Of a stretch of 64,000 nt of DNA, positions 18,022 through 25,595 are shown piece after piece. The position numbers and the translations under genes were made by a program. The DNA comes from Pseudodesulfovibrio thermohalotolerans (GTDB taxonomy: Bacteria > Desulfobacterota > Desulfovibrionia > Desulfovibrionales > Desulfovibrionaceae): positions 2,931,501 through 2,995,500 of the forward strand of contig NZ_CP120635.1 of the NCBI RefSeq assembly GCF_021353295.2, given 5' to 3'. The notes below the pieces were generated by a model, which had not been told where the DNA came from, did not search any database, and was given only the letters and a program-made list of their open reading frames with translations. Within the stretch, counting starts at the first letter, position 1, and each line of letters begins with the position of its first letter.

Positions 18022-19659
18022 CTATTCCCAAACAAAGGTGGCGGTCAGTTCGGGGGATTCCTGCCAGGGGGCCTTCATGTAGGACCACACCTTGGAGGTC
18101 ACGAGCCGATCAATTTCCTTGTAGAAGTTGATGGCGCCCTTGAACCCGGCATAGGGGCCGCCGGAGTCGTAGCTGTGCAGCTGCTTCATGGGCACGCCGA
18201 GCTTCTGGATGGAGAACTTCTCCTTGATGCCCGCGCAGAAGATGTCGGGCTTGAGCAGTTCGACCAGCTTGTCGGCCTCGTACTGGTTCAGGTCGTCGAT
18301 GACGAGAGTGCCCTTGTCCATCTGCTCGTTCAGGCCCGCGTAGTGCTTGAACTCGTAACCGGCGTCTTCCAACGCCTTCAGTTCCTCGGGCGTCTTGCGC
18401 GGGTTGTAGAGCTTCTCGTCGGCCTCGACCGTGATCTCCTCGATGTTCCGGGAGTCGGCGTCGGGCTTGAGCTCGGGGATGACGTGACGGCCTTCGTAGT
18501 CGTCGCGGTGGGCGAACTCGTACCCGGCGGACAGGGTCTTCATGCCCATCTCGGCGAAGAGGTCTTGGTAGTGGTGGGCGCGGGAGCCGCCGACGAACAG
18601 CATGGCGGTCTTGCCCTCGGTGTGCGGGCGGACCTGTTCGGCCATGGCCTTGACCTCGGGCATCTCCTCGGCGATGACCTCCTCGACCCGGTCGATGAGT
18701 TCCTTGTCGCCGAAGTACTCGGCGATCTTGCGCAAGGACTTGGCCGTGGACTCGGCGCCGATGAAGTTCACCTTGATCCACGGGATGCCGTATTTGGTCT
18801 CAAGCATGTCGGCCACGTAGTTGATGGACCGGTGGCACATGACGCAGTCGAGGTCGGCGTGCTGGGCGGAGGCGAACTGGTCATAGGACGAATTCCCGGA
18901 GAAGGTCGAGATGTTGGTGATGCCGCACTTCTTGAAGATGCGGTCGATCTCGAAACCGTCGCCGCCGATGTTGTACTCGCCCAGCAGGTTGATCTTGTAC
19001 TTACCTTCCTTGGCCTCCTCGTTCTCGCCCACCAGATGGCTGAAGACCTGGTTGTTGGCGATGTGGTGGCCGGCGGACTGGGAAACGCCCTTGTACCCCT
19101 CGCAGGAGAAGGCGAAGACGTTGCAGTCGCCGAACTTCTCCTTCATCTTCTTGGAGACCGCGTGGATGTCGTCGCCGATGAGACCCACCGGGCAGGTGGC
19201 GAAGACGCAGATCCCCTTGGGATGGAAGATGTCGTAGGCTTCCTGGATGGCGGCCGCGAGCTTCTTCTCGCCGCCGAAGATGATGTCCTGGTCCTGCATG
19301 TCCGTGGAGAAGCAGTAGGGCATGTAGTTCTCGCCGTCCGGACCGGGATCGGTCTGGTTGCGACGGGTCAGCCAGGAGTAGAATCCACAGCCGATGGGGC
19401 CGTGGGTGATGTTCAGGATGTCGCGGGTCGGCCCCATGATAACGCCCTTGCAACCCGCGTAGGTGCAACCGCGCATGGTGATGATGCCCGGGATGGTGCG
19501 GACGTTCGCCAGGATCTCGGGCGGCGCCTCGGCTTCCGTGGCTTCATTGATCATTATCTGCTTGGCGCGCTTCCGGGCCACCTTGGGAGGATACTTCTTC
19601 AGAAGCTCTTCCTTGATGTCGGTGGGCATGAGCTGCACCACTTTCTTCGTCTTGGCCAT
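18022..19659 (-). CDS. nifD: NifD, nitrogenase MoFe protein alpha subunit
   Basis: A 545-residue alpha subunit. The FeMo-co cysteine ligand lies in DCVMCHRSINYV and the histidine ligand in LHSYDSGGPYAGF. P-cluster regions are MRGCTYAGCKG, GPIGCG and ATCPVGLIGDD; the substrate-channel Gln and His are in VSQSAGHHIAN, and the Arg equivalent to Azotobacter Arg96 in GCGFYSWLTRRN. Compared with the Azotobacter form there is an insertion of about 50 residues in the C-terminal half (near VIPELKPDADSRNIEEITVE), typical of Clostridium-type (group III) nitrogenases and paired with a short NifK. The start at 19659 follows AAGGAG by 8 bases; six bases earlier a TTG is less likely. Confidence 0.97.
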   Translation of the reverse strand: MAKTKKVVQLMPTDIKEELLKKYPPKVARKRAKQIMINEATEAEAPPEILANVRTIPGIITMRGCTYAGCKGVIMGPTRDILNITHGPIGCGFYSWLTRRNQTDPGPDGENYMPYCFSTDMQDQDIIFGGEKKLAAAIQEAYDIFHPKGICVFATCPVGLIGDDIHAVSKKMKEKFGDCNVFAFSCEGYKGVSQSAGHHIANNQVFSHLVGENEEAKEGKYKINLLGEYNIGGDGFEIDRIFKKCGITNISTFSGNSSYDQFASAQHADLDCVMCHRSINYVADMLETKYGIPWIKVNFIGAESTAKSLRKIAEYFGDKELIDRVEEVIAEEMPEVKAMAEQVRPHTEGKTAMLFVGGSRAHHYQDLFAEMGMKTLSAGYEFAHRDDYEGRHVIPELKPDADSRNIEEITVEADEKLYNPRKTPEELKALEDAGYEFKHYAGLNEQMDKGTLVIDDLNQYEADKLVELLKPDIFCAGIKEKFSIQKLGVPMKQLHSYDSGGPYAGFKGAINFYKEIDRLVTSKVWSYMKAPWQESPELTATFVWE

Positions 19660-19681
19660 TCTCAATACTCCTTCGTGTTGC

Positions 19682-20056
19682 CTAGGCTATGGCCTTAGCG
19701 CCGGTCTCGGCGGTTCTGACGCGAACGGCGTCGCCGACGGGCAGGACAAAGATCTTGCCGTCGCCCGGCTTGCCGGTCTTGTTGGCGGCGATGACGGCTT
19801 CGACCACGTCGGCCACCTGATCATCGGGGACCACTACCGTTACCATGCGCTTGGGATAGAGCTTGCCCTTCTCACCGAGCACGGCGGCGGCTTCCTCGTA
19901 GCCGCTCTCCGCGCCCTCGACGACGGCGGCGTTGACGAACCCCTTGCCCCGGCCTTCCGCGGCGTGGGCGAAGTAGGCGTCCACTCCGGCCTCGTTCAAG
20001 GCGGCCTTGGTCTGGTTCATCATGTTCATGCGCACGACTGCGATGACTTCCTTCAT
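19682..20056 (-). CDS. nifI2: NifI2, PII-like regulator of nitrogenase
   Basis: A 124-residue PII family protein. NifI1 and NifI2 together bind and switch off nitrogenase in response to fixed nitrogen, a system known from methanogens and some anaerobic bacteria. PII features are the N-terminal beta strand MKEVIAVVRMN, a long T-loop region, and the C-terminal GKIFVLPVGDAVRVRT. It starts by sharing one base with the nifI1 stop (TAATG), so translation is coupled. Placement between nifH and nifD is the hallmark of nifI genes. Confidence 0.93.
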   Translation of the reverse strand: MKEVIAVVRMNMMNQTKAALNEAGVDAYFAHAAEGRGKGFVNAAVVEGAESGYEEAAAVLGEKGKLYPKRMVTVVVPDDQVADVVEAVIAANKTGKPGDGKIFVLPVGDAVRVRTAETGAKAIA

Positions 20057-20403
20057 TACGCGGCCTCCTCGGCGGCGGTCTCGTTGACGCCGGAACTGAT
20101 GGTGTAGACGTCTTCGACGTCCGAAACGAAAATCTTGCCGTCGCCAAAAGCTCCCTTGGCACCGGAACGGGCGGCGTCCATTATGGTGTTGACCACGAAA
20201 TCCTTGTCCGCCGCCTTGACCACGCACATGAGCATGGTTTTGGGAATCTCGTCGTAGGTGACTTCGCCGATCTTGATGCCGCGCTGCTTGCCGCGACCGG
20301 CCACGGAGTATTTGGTGACTGCGGGAAAACCATTGTCCATCAGGGCGGCCAGGACCTCATCCGATTTCTCGGGCCGCACAATCGCTCGTACCATGATCAT
20401 CAT
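20056..20403 (-). CDS. nifI1: NifI1, PII-like regulator of nitrogenase
   Basis: A 115-residue PII protein. MIMVRAIVRPEKSDEVLAAL is the first beta-alpha unit; the T-loop includes VAGRGKQRGIKIGEVTYDEIPKTML, and GDGKIFVSDVEDVYTI forms the C-terminal strand. It acts with NifI2 in post-translational control of nitrogenase. GGAGAG lies upstream of the first of two adjacent ATG codons. The gene is 155 bases after nifH, the gap holding a stable stem-loop. Confidence 0.93.
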   Translation of the reverse strand: MMIMVRAIVRPEKSDEVLAALMDNGFPAVTKYSVAGRGKQRGIKIGEVTYDEIPKTMLMCVVKAADKDFVVNTIMDAARSGAKGAFGDGKIFVSDVEDVYTISSGVNETAAEEAA

Positions 20404-20497
20404 TTTTGCTCTCTCCTATCTCTTCGTAATTACTGACTTTGATCGTTTTTCGGTATTACATCCGCCATATTTCGAGGTTGGTTTTCCCCTGTAGGCA

Positions 20498-20517
20498 CGG
20501 AATTCTTTCGAATTCCG
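20498..20517 (-). other. Stem-loop between nifH and nifI1
   Basis: CGGAATTC (20498-20505) and GAATTCCG (20510-20517) pair perfectly around a TTTC loop, with two further G-C pairs after one mismatch. No U-tract follows on the minus strand. Such a hairpin would fit stabilisation of nifH mRNA, which is needed in excess over nifDK. Confidence 0.65.
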
Positions 20518-20558
20518 CGCCTGCCGGGGCCGCCGACCGGGCGAAATGTTCGGGAGAA

Positions 20559-21425
<867 letters not shown>

Positions 21426-21431
21426 TCATTT

Positions 21432-21447
21432 GGCAAAGGTCGTGCCA
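21432..21447 (-). promoter_or_regulatory. nifHp: Sigma-54 promoter of the nifH operon
   Basis: On the minus strand TGGCACGACCTTTGCC has GG and GC exactly 12 bases apart, a near-perfect -24/-12 promoter. Transcription would start near 21421, leaving a 31-base leader with a GGAGGAG before nifH. Confidence 0.92.
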
Positions 21448-21514
21448 ATTTACGCAACTACAAACAACACGCTGTCATATAAGGAGAAATATGAAAGGCA
21501 TCGGTAAAAACGCT

Positions 21515-21581
21515 ACCTACGAAAAATGTAGGTTGCGACCACTTGACCAGACAGAACTGTAGGAACCTACAAAAACGTAGG
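21515..21581. promoter_or_regulatory. Two CCTAC/GTAGG inverted repeats between nifH and nifV
   Basis: ACCTAC (21515-21520) and GTAGGT (21528-21533) flank a 7-base A-rich spacer. CCTAC (21566-21570) and GTAGG (21577-21581) flank AAAAAC. A third half-site makes TGTAGG-AA-CCTACA at 21558-21571. The near element of each promoter lies about 95-115 bases upstream of its predicted start, the distance of an activator site. No canonical NifA site TGT-N10-ACA is found in the 319-base gap; the closest is TGT-N10-ACC at 21629. Confidence 0.65.
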
Positions 21582-21649
21582 CTGATCCATCCTTTTTTTG
21601 TAAAAGAATTATGCCTTTAATTACAGCGTGTTATAGAATCCACCCAATT

Positions 21650-21665
21650 TGGCACCGTTCATGCT
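21650..21665 (+). promoter_or_regulatory. nifVp: Sigma-54 promoter of nifV
   Basis: TGGCACCGTTCATGCT has GG at 21651-21652 and GC at 21663-21664, exactly 12 bases apart. The predicted start near 21676 leaves a 33-base leader containing AAGGA before ATG 21709, which supports that start codon over the in-frame upstream ATG codons. Confidence 0.85.
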
Positions 21666-21708
21666 GAAGAGGAATCATCACCGGCAACCATCCACAAGGA
21701 CGAAGCAC

Positions 21709-22803
21709 ATGTTGATCGACACCACACTCAGGGAAGGAGCGCAGCTTTTCGGGGCCTACTTTTCCATGGAGGCCAGGGAACGGATCATATCCGGCCTGCT
21801 GGCCGTCGGCGTGGAGGAGATCGAGCTCGGCTGGGTCGGACAGGAAGGGCTGGACGAACTCCTGGGCAGGACGAAAAATCGGCGCGGCCGCACCGCCCTG
21901 TCCGTCTGGTCGCCCTGCCGCGAAACAGACATCCGTACTGCCGCGAGACTGGGGATCGAACGCATCAACATCGGTGTCCCGGTTTCCGACCTGCACATAG
22001 GGGAACGGCTCAAGACCGACCGCGAGGGGCTTCTGGAACGCCTGGCCCGCACCGTGCTCGCGGCCCGTCTCATGGGCATCGGCTATGTGTCCGTGGGGTT
22101 GGAGGACGTGTCCAGGGCAGACCGGGACTTCGCCCTCAAGGCGGCTGGTCTGGCGCAAGACGTGGGCGCGTCCCGCATCCGCCTGTCCGACTCACTCGGG
22201 CTGCTCTCCCCATCAGGAACCATGGAACTCGTCGCCGCTTTCAGGAGCAAACTTGAAATCGACCTGGCCGTGCATTGCCACGACGACTTCGGCATGGCCA
22301 CGGGCAACGCCGTTTCCGCGCTGTCCGCCGGAGCGCATTTCGCCGACGCCAGCCTGCTCGGCATCGGCGAACGGTCGGGCATCGCGGCCACAGAGGAGCT
22401 GGCCGCTTATCTGGCAATCAAGGAGGAAAGCCATGCGTATGATGTTCAAAACCTTCGCGGACTCTGCCATTTCGTTTCTGAAGCTGCCGGGGTACCGATT
22501 CCCCGAACCAAGGCGATCGCGGGCAAGGACATTTTCGCTTGCGAGTCCGGCCTGCACGCGCACGCCCTCAGCAAGTCGCCCGGTCTTTTCGAGCCGTTCG
22601 ATCCAAGTCGCATCAGCGCGAACCGGATGGTCGCGGTTGGCGGCAAAAGTGGGCGAGCGGCAGTGGCCCGCGCCCTCGCCGACCACGGCCTCGACCTTCC
22701 GGAACAGGGTCTCGCGGCCCTTGTCCGCGAAGTAAGGAAACTGGCCTGGGAGCTGGAACGCCCCCTGACCTGCGGGGAACTGACCGAACTCGTCAAAAAC
22801 TAG
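21709..22803 (+). CDS. nifV: NifV, homocitrate synthase
   Basis: This 364-residue TIM-barrel enzyme of the isopropylmalate/homocitrate synthase family condenses acetyl-CoA with 2-oxoglutarate to make homocitrate, the organic part of FeMo-co. Seen are IDTTLREGAQLFGAYFS (substrate and metal site), the metal-binding HCHDDFGMATGNAVSAL, and GIGERSGIAATEEL. The C-terminal regulatory domain of leucine-pathway enzymes is absent. The start at 21709 has AAGGA 8 bases upstream and lies after the sigma-54 promoter. It is divergent from nifH. Confidence 0.93.
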   Translation: MLIDTTLREGAQLFGAYFSMEARERIISGLLAVGVEEIELGWVGQEGLDELLGRTKNRRGRTALSVWSPCRETDIRTAARLGIERINIGVPVSDLHIGERLKTDREGLLERLARTVLAARLMGIGYVSVGLEDVSRADRDFALKAAGLAQDVGASRIRLSDSLGLLSPSGTMELVAAFRSKLEIDLAVHCHDDFGMATGNAVSALSAGAHFADASLLGIGERSGIAATEELAAYLAIKEESHAYDVQNLRGLCHFVSEAAGVPIPRTKAIAGKDIFACESGLHAHALSKSPGLFEPFDPSRISANRMVAVGGKSGRAAVARALADHGLDLPEQGLAALVREVRKLAWELERPLTCGELTELVKN

Positions 22804-22811
22804 GAGGCTCC

Positions 22812-22934
22812 ATGCTCAGGAAGCTGCTTTTCATCTGTCTGTGGCTCTGCGTCCTGTCCGGCACCGCCGCCACCGGTGATGCGCCCCGGCCCGCAACCCC
22901 GTCCGAGGCACCCGCGCGCGTCGCGGCCCCATAG
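22812..22934 (+). CDS. 40-residue secreted or membrane peptide between nifV and modB
   Basis: The ATG at 22812 follows TAGGAGG, whose first bases are the nifV stop codon, a very strong translation signal. The peptide begins MLRKLLFICLWLCVLSGTAA, a typical signal sequence, and continues with a short Pro/Ala-rich tail to a stop at 22932. It is 8 bases from the ModB-like gene. In ordinary molybdate operons this place holds modA, so it may be a modA remnant reduced to its signal peptide, or a small functional membrane peptide. No family recognised. Confidence 0.6.
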   Translation: MLRKLLFICLWLCVLSGTAATGDAPRPATPSEAPARVAAP

Positions 22935-22942
22935 GCAAGGCC

Positions 22943-23701
22943 ATGGACGTCTCCTCGCTCCTGGTCACCGGCAAACTGGCCCTTGCGGTCACCCCTGTCC
23001 TGCTCGCCCTGTGTATGCCTCTGGCCTACTGGCTGGCCGCGTCCAACGCCCCTTGCAAGCGGTACATTGAGGCGGCGTGCAACCTGCCCATGGTTCTGCC
23101 GCCCACGGTGCTCGGCTTCGGCCTGCTCATGGTCATGAGTCCGAAATCCCCCTTTGGAGCGGCCTGGGAAGCCGCCTTCGGCTTTCCCCTGCCCTTCTCC
23201 TTCACAGGGCTGGTCCTCGGCTCCCTGGCCTACAGCCTGCCCTTCGGCGTGCTGCCCATGCGCGCGGCCTTCGAAAAAATCGACCCGGGCATCATCGAGG
23301 CGGCGCGCTCTTCGGGCATGACCGGCTTGCAGACTTTCCGCCACGTGATTCTGCCCAACGCCGTGGGCGGGGTCACGGCCTCGGCCGCGCTGATCTTCGC
23401 GCACACCGTGGGGGAATTCGGGGTGGCGCTGATGCTCGGCGGCTCCATTCCCGGCCGCACCAAGGTAGCTTCCATAGCCATCTTCGAGCACTCCGAGGCA
23501 TTGGAATACGGCCAGGCGGGCCTGCTCTCCCTGGCCCTGCTGATCGTCAGCTACGCGGCTCTGCTCGTCATCGGACGGTGCAACGCCGCCGGACGCGCCG
23601 CGCCGCCCCGGGGCACCGCCCGCCGGACATCCCGACGCGACGCCGATTTTCAAAACGCCAAGAGAGGTTTTCATGCGGACCATATCCACGCAGTACGGTG
23701 A
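22943..23701 (+). CDS. modB: ModB-like molybdate/tungstate ABC transporter permease
   Basis: A 252-residue permease with about five transmembrane helices. NLPMVLPPTVLGFGLL and the cytoplasmic loop EAARSSGMTGLQTFRHVILPNAVGG (EAA motif for contact with the ATPase) match ModB. It would import the molybdenum for nitrogenase. No ModA binding protein or ModC ATPase gene is adjacent, so partners must be encoded elsewhere. The C-terminal 25 residues are Arg-rich and overlap the next gene by 29 bases. Confidence 0.85.
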   Translation: MDVSSLLVTGKLALAVTPVLLALCMPLAYWLAASNAPCKRYIEAACNLPMVLPPTVLGFGLLMVMSPKSPFGAAWEAAFGFPLPFSFTGLVLGSLAYSLPFGVLPMRAAFEKIDPGIIEAARSSGMTGLQTFRHVILPNAVGGVTASAALIFAHTVGEFGVALMLGGSIPGRTKVASIAIFEHSEALEYGQAGLLSLALLIVSYAALLVIGRCNAAGRAAPPRGTARRTSRRDADFQNAKRGFHADHIHAVR

Positions 23702-24527
23702 ACTGATTCCCCAGCACACGGCCGACGACTTGCGGAAACGGGAAATCATGCCCGTTGAGTACCACGCCTCGGGCGGGATCAAGTCCGTTCCCCTGGAAGA
23801 ACAAACCGTCATCGCCACCTCGGCGGGCGACATCCCCGCCGAACTGGTCTCCTTTCATGAAAACGGCTCCCTCAACCGCATATTTCCGCTGAACGGCAAG
23901 CTTTCGGGCTATTGGAGCCAGGACGACGAAGCCGGGTTGTCCGTGCCGATCACGCTGACCACGCCCATGGGCGTGATCCGCGTCCGGATACTAAGCGCGG
24001 GCTTTTACGATGACCAGAGCCTGCGCAGCCTGACCCTGTGGCCCGGGGAAACCGTGTCGGTCCCCACCCCGGCGGGGCCTGTCGTGGCGCGCATCGGCGT
24101 AAGCTTCACCCGCGACGGCCGGGTGCGCTCTCTGGAACCGGCTAAACCCGTCGCCGTGCCCACCCCGGCCGGGGAAATGACCGCATACGACCCCGATGCC
24201 GTGGGCGTGAACGGGGACGCCAATTCGCTGGCTTTTAATGACGAAGGAAAGGTCTGCCGCCTGAGCACCACCCTGAGCGGTCTCATCGCGGTCCACCCGG
24301 ACGGGCGCACGCACCGCCACGTCCCGCAATACAGAGAGAGCCTGTGCAGTGAAGCCGAACAGGAAGTAGTCCCCATGCGAGTGGAATTCGACGGGGACGA
24401 GGTGCGCATCGCGATCAGGCCGGACAGACCGGCCACGATCCTCAAGGGAAAGGGATATGTGTTTTTCGCCGAACCGTTCCTGCCGCAGTTGCCCGACATG
24501 TTCACCGGACTGCGCTGTTCGGTGTAG
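23673..24527 (+). CDS. Unknown beta-repeat protein coupled to modB
   Basis: A 284-residue protein without signal peptide or membrane segment. I do not recognise the family. Three imperfect repeats begin with T.AG and run into a strand-turn-strand pattern: VIATSAGDIPAELVSFHENG, VSVPTPAGPVVARIGVSFTR and VAVPTPAGEMTAYDPDAVGV. This suggests an all-beta repeat fold. Its start lies inside the 3' end of modB, so the two are translationally coupled and probably co-induced with nifV. A role in molybdenum handling is possible but only from context. Confidence 0.75.
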   Translation: MRTISTQYGELIPQHTADDLRKREIMPVEYHASGGIKSVPLEEQTVIATSAGDIPAELVSFHENGSLNRIFPLNGKLSGYWSQDDEAGLSVPITLTTPMGVIRVRILSAGFYDDQSLRSLTLWPGETVSVPTPAGPVVARIGVSFTRDGRVRSLEPAKPVAVPTPAGEMTAYDPDAVGVNGDANSLAFNDEGKVCRLSTTLSGLIAVHPDGRTHRHVPQYRESLCSEAEQEVVPMRVEFDGDEVRIAIRPDRPATILKGKGYVFFAEPFLPQLPDMFTGLRCSV

Positions 24528-24530
24528 GAC

Positions 24531-25595
24531 CTATTCCAGTCCCTGGCGCATCATGAACCGGAAAACGGTTTCCACGAACTTTCCGGAGACCACGTCCGGC
24601 AAGGCGAAATACGGCATGTCGCCGGACACCATGGCTCCGGTGTAGGCGAACCATATCTCGGAAGATATCTTGGCCAGCGCGGGAGTGATGAGGGTCTCCC
24701 ACAATCCTCCGGCATCATGCTGGTCCAGCCCGAAGGCGCGGCACTGGATGGGACGGTGTTCGAATAGCAGGCACTTGTCGTCCAAAAGCAGGGGGCAGAC
24801 CGATCCGGCCTCGGACAGGCAGTATTTCCCGCCCCCCTCCGCGTCGAGATCGCTGACCGTCCGGCGCTCGGCCTGAGCCGTGGCGACAGCGCGCTCGATG
24901 ACCAGGAGACGTTCCTCGCCGGACAGCTTCTGGTTGATGCGGTGGGAAATGTACACGGCCTCGGCCAAGGTCAGGGAAACCGGAGTAGAACAGCACTGGC
25001 TGTGATCCAGGCCACAGGCGAGGCCGTCGGTGGTCTGACCGCTCTCGTCCACTCGCTGCACCAACTCCATATAATCGTTGAAAAAGGGCGAAAGATCCAC
25101 CAGCCGCTTGAACTCCAGGGACGGCTCGCGCACGGTAAGCTGCCCCGACTGCTTGCCATACTTGCGGATGGTCCGCCACTGGACGAAGTTGGCGGGCTTG
25201 CTCTTGAGTTTTTTGAGCGCCTTGCCCGCAAGCTTGTGGCCCAGCCCCCGCCGAAGCAGGTAGGCATTGAGAACCGTGCCGGTCCGGCCGATGCCGTGGC
25301 GGCAGTGGATAAGCACCTTCTTGCCCAGATAGATGGCCTCGTCCAGCCACTCCAGAGTTTTTTCCAACTCGATGAGGCCGGGCGCCTCCTCGTCCTCCAG
25401 GGGCAGATAGTGCACCTCGAATCCCGCGCCCTTCTCGATGTCGTGAAGATCGCAGAACTCGCCGCACAGATTGAGGATGGCGTCCACCCCCTGCGCACGG
25501 ATGGCTTCAAGCTGGGGATAGCTCATGGGCGCGTTGCCCACGCCGAGCTGGTCCGTTACCCAGGTAACCTTATAGGCAAGCGTCTTTTCAGCCAT
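24531..25595 (-). CDS. Dual-specificity phosphatase fused to a YkgJ-type cysteine-cluster domain
   Basis: A 354-residue soluble protein. Residues 8-145 are a cysteine phosphatase domain with the P-loop IHCRHGIGRTG (Cys98, Arg104) and a likely general acid Asp68 in PLEDEEAPG. Residues 190-354 carry a YkgJ-type zinc/iron cysteine set: CGLDHSQCC, YCL, CPLLLDDKCLLFEHRPIQCRAFG. The start at 25595 has GGAG 7 bases upstream and overlaps the end of the preceding PEP-synthase-like gene by 8 bases. As the last gene of a signalling operon it may remove phosphate from an operon partner; this is inference. Confidence 0.85.
   Translation of the reverse strand: MAEKTLAYKVTWVTDQLGVGNAPMSYPQLEAIRAQGVDAILNLCGEFCDLHDIEKGAGFEVHYLPLEDEEAPGLIELEKTLEWLDEAIYLGKKVLIHCRHGIGRTGTVLNAYLLRRGLGHKLAGKALKKLKSKPANFVQWRTIRKYGKQSGQLTVREPSLEFKRLVDLSPFFNDYMELVQRVDESGQTTDGLACGLDHSQCCSTPVSLTLAEAVYISHRINQKLSGEERLLVIERAVATAQAERRTVSDLDAEGGGKYCLSEAGSVCPLLLDDKCLLFEHRPIQCRAFGLDQHDAGGLWETLITPALAKISSEIWFAYTGAMVSGDMPYFALPDVVSGKFVETVFRFMMRQGLE

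Noticed and set aside
21540-21560. TGT-N10-CAC at 21527 and TGT-N10-AAA at 21558 as NifA sites
   Set aside because: The second half does not match ACA; the CCTAC/GTAGG repeats explain these bases better.
21649-21708. Upstream start for NifV at 21649
   Set aside because: It would lie within the -24/-12 promoter and upstream of the predicted transcript start; ATG 21709 has its own ribosome binding site.
22943-23701. Reading the ModB gene as a sulfate permease CysT/CysW
   Set aside because: Its length, five-helix layout and link to nifV fit ModB better, although the two families are related.
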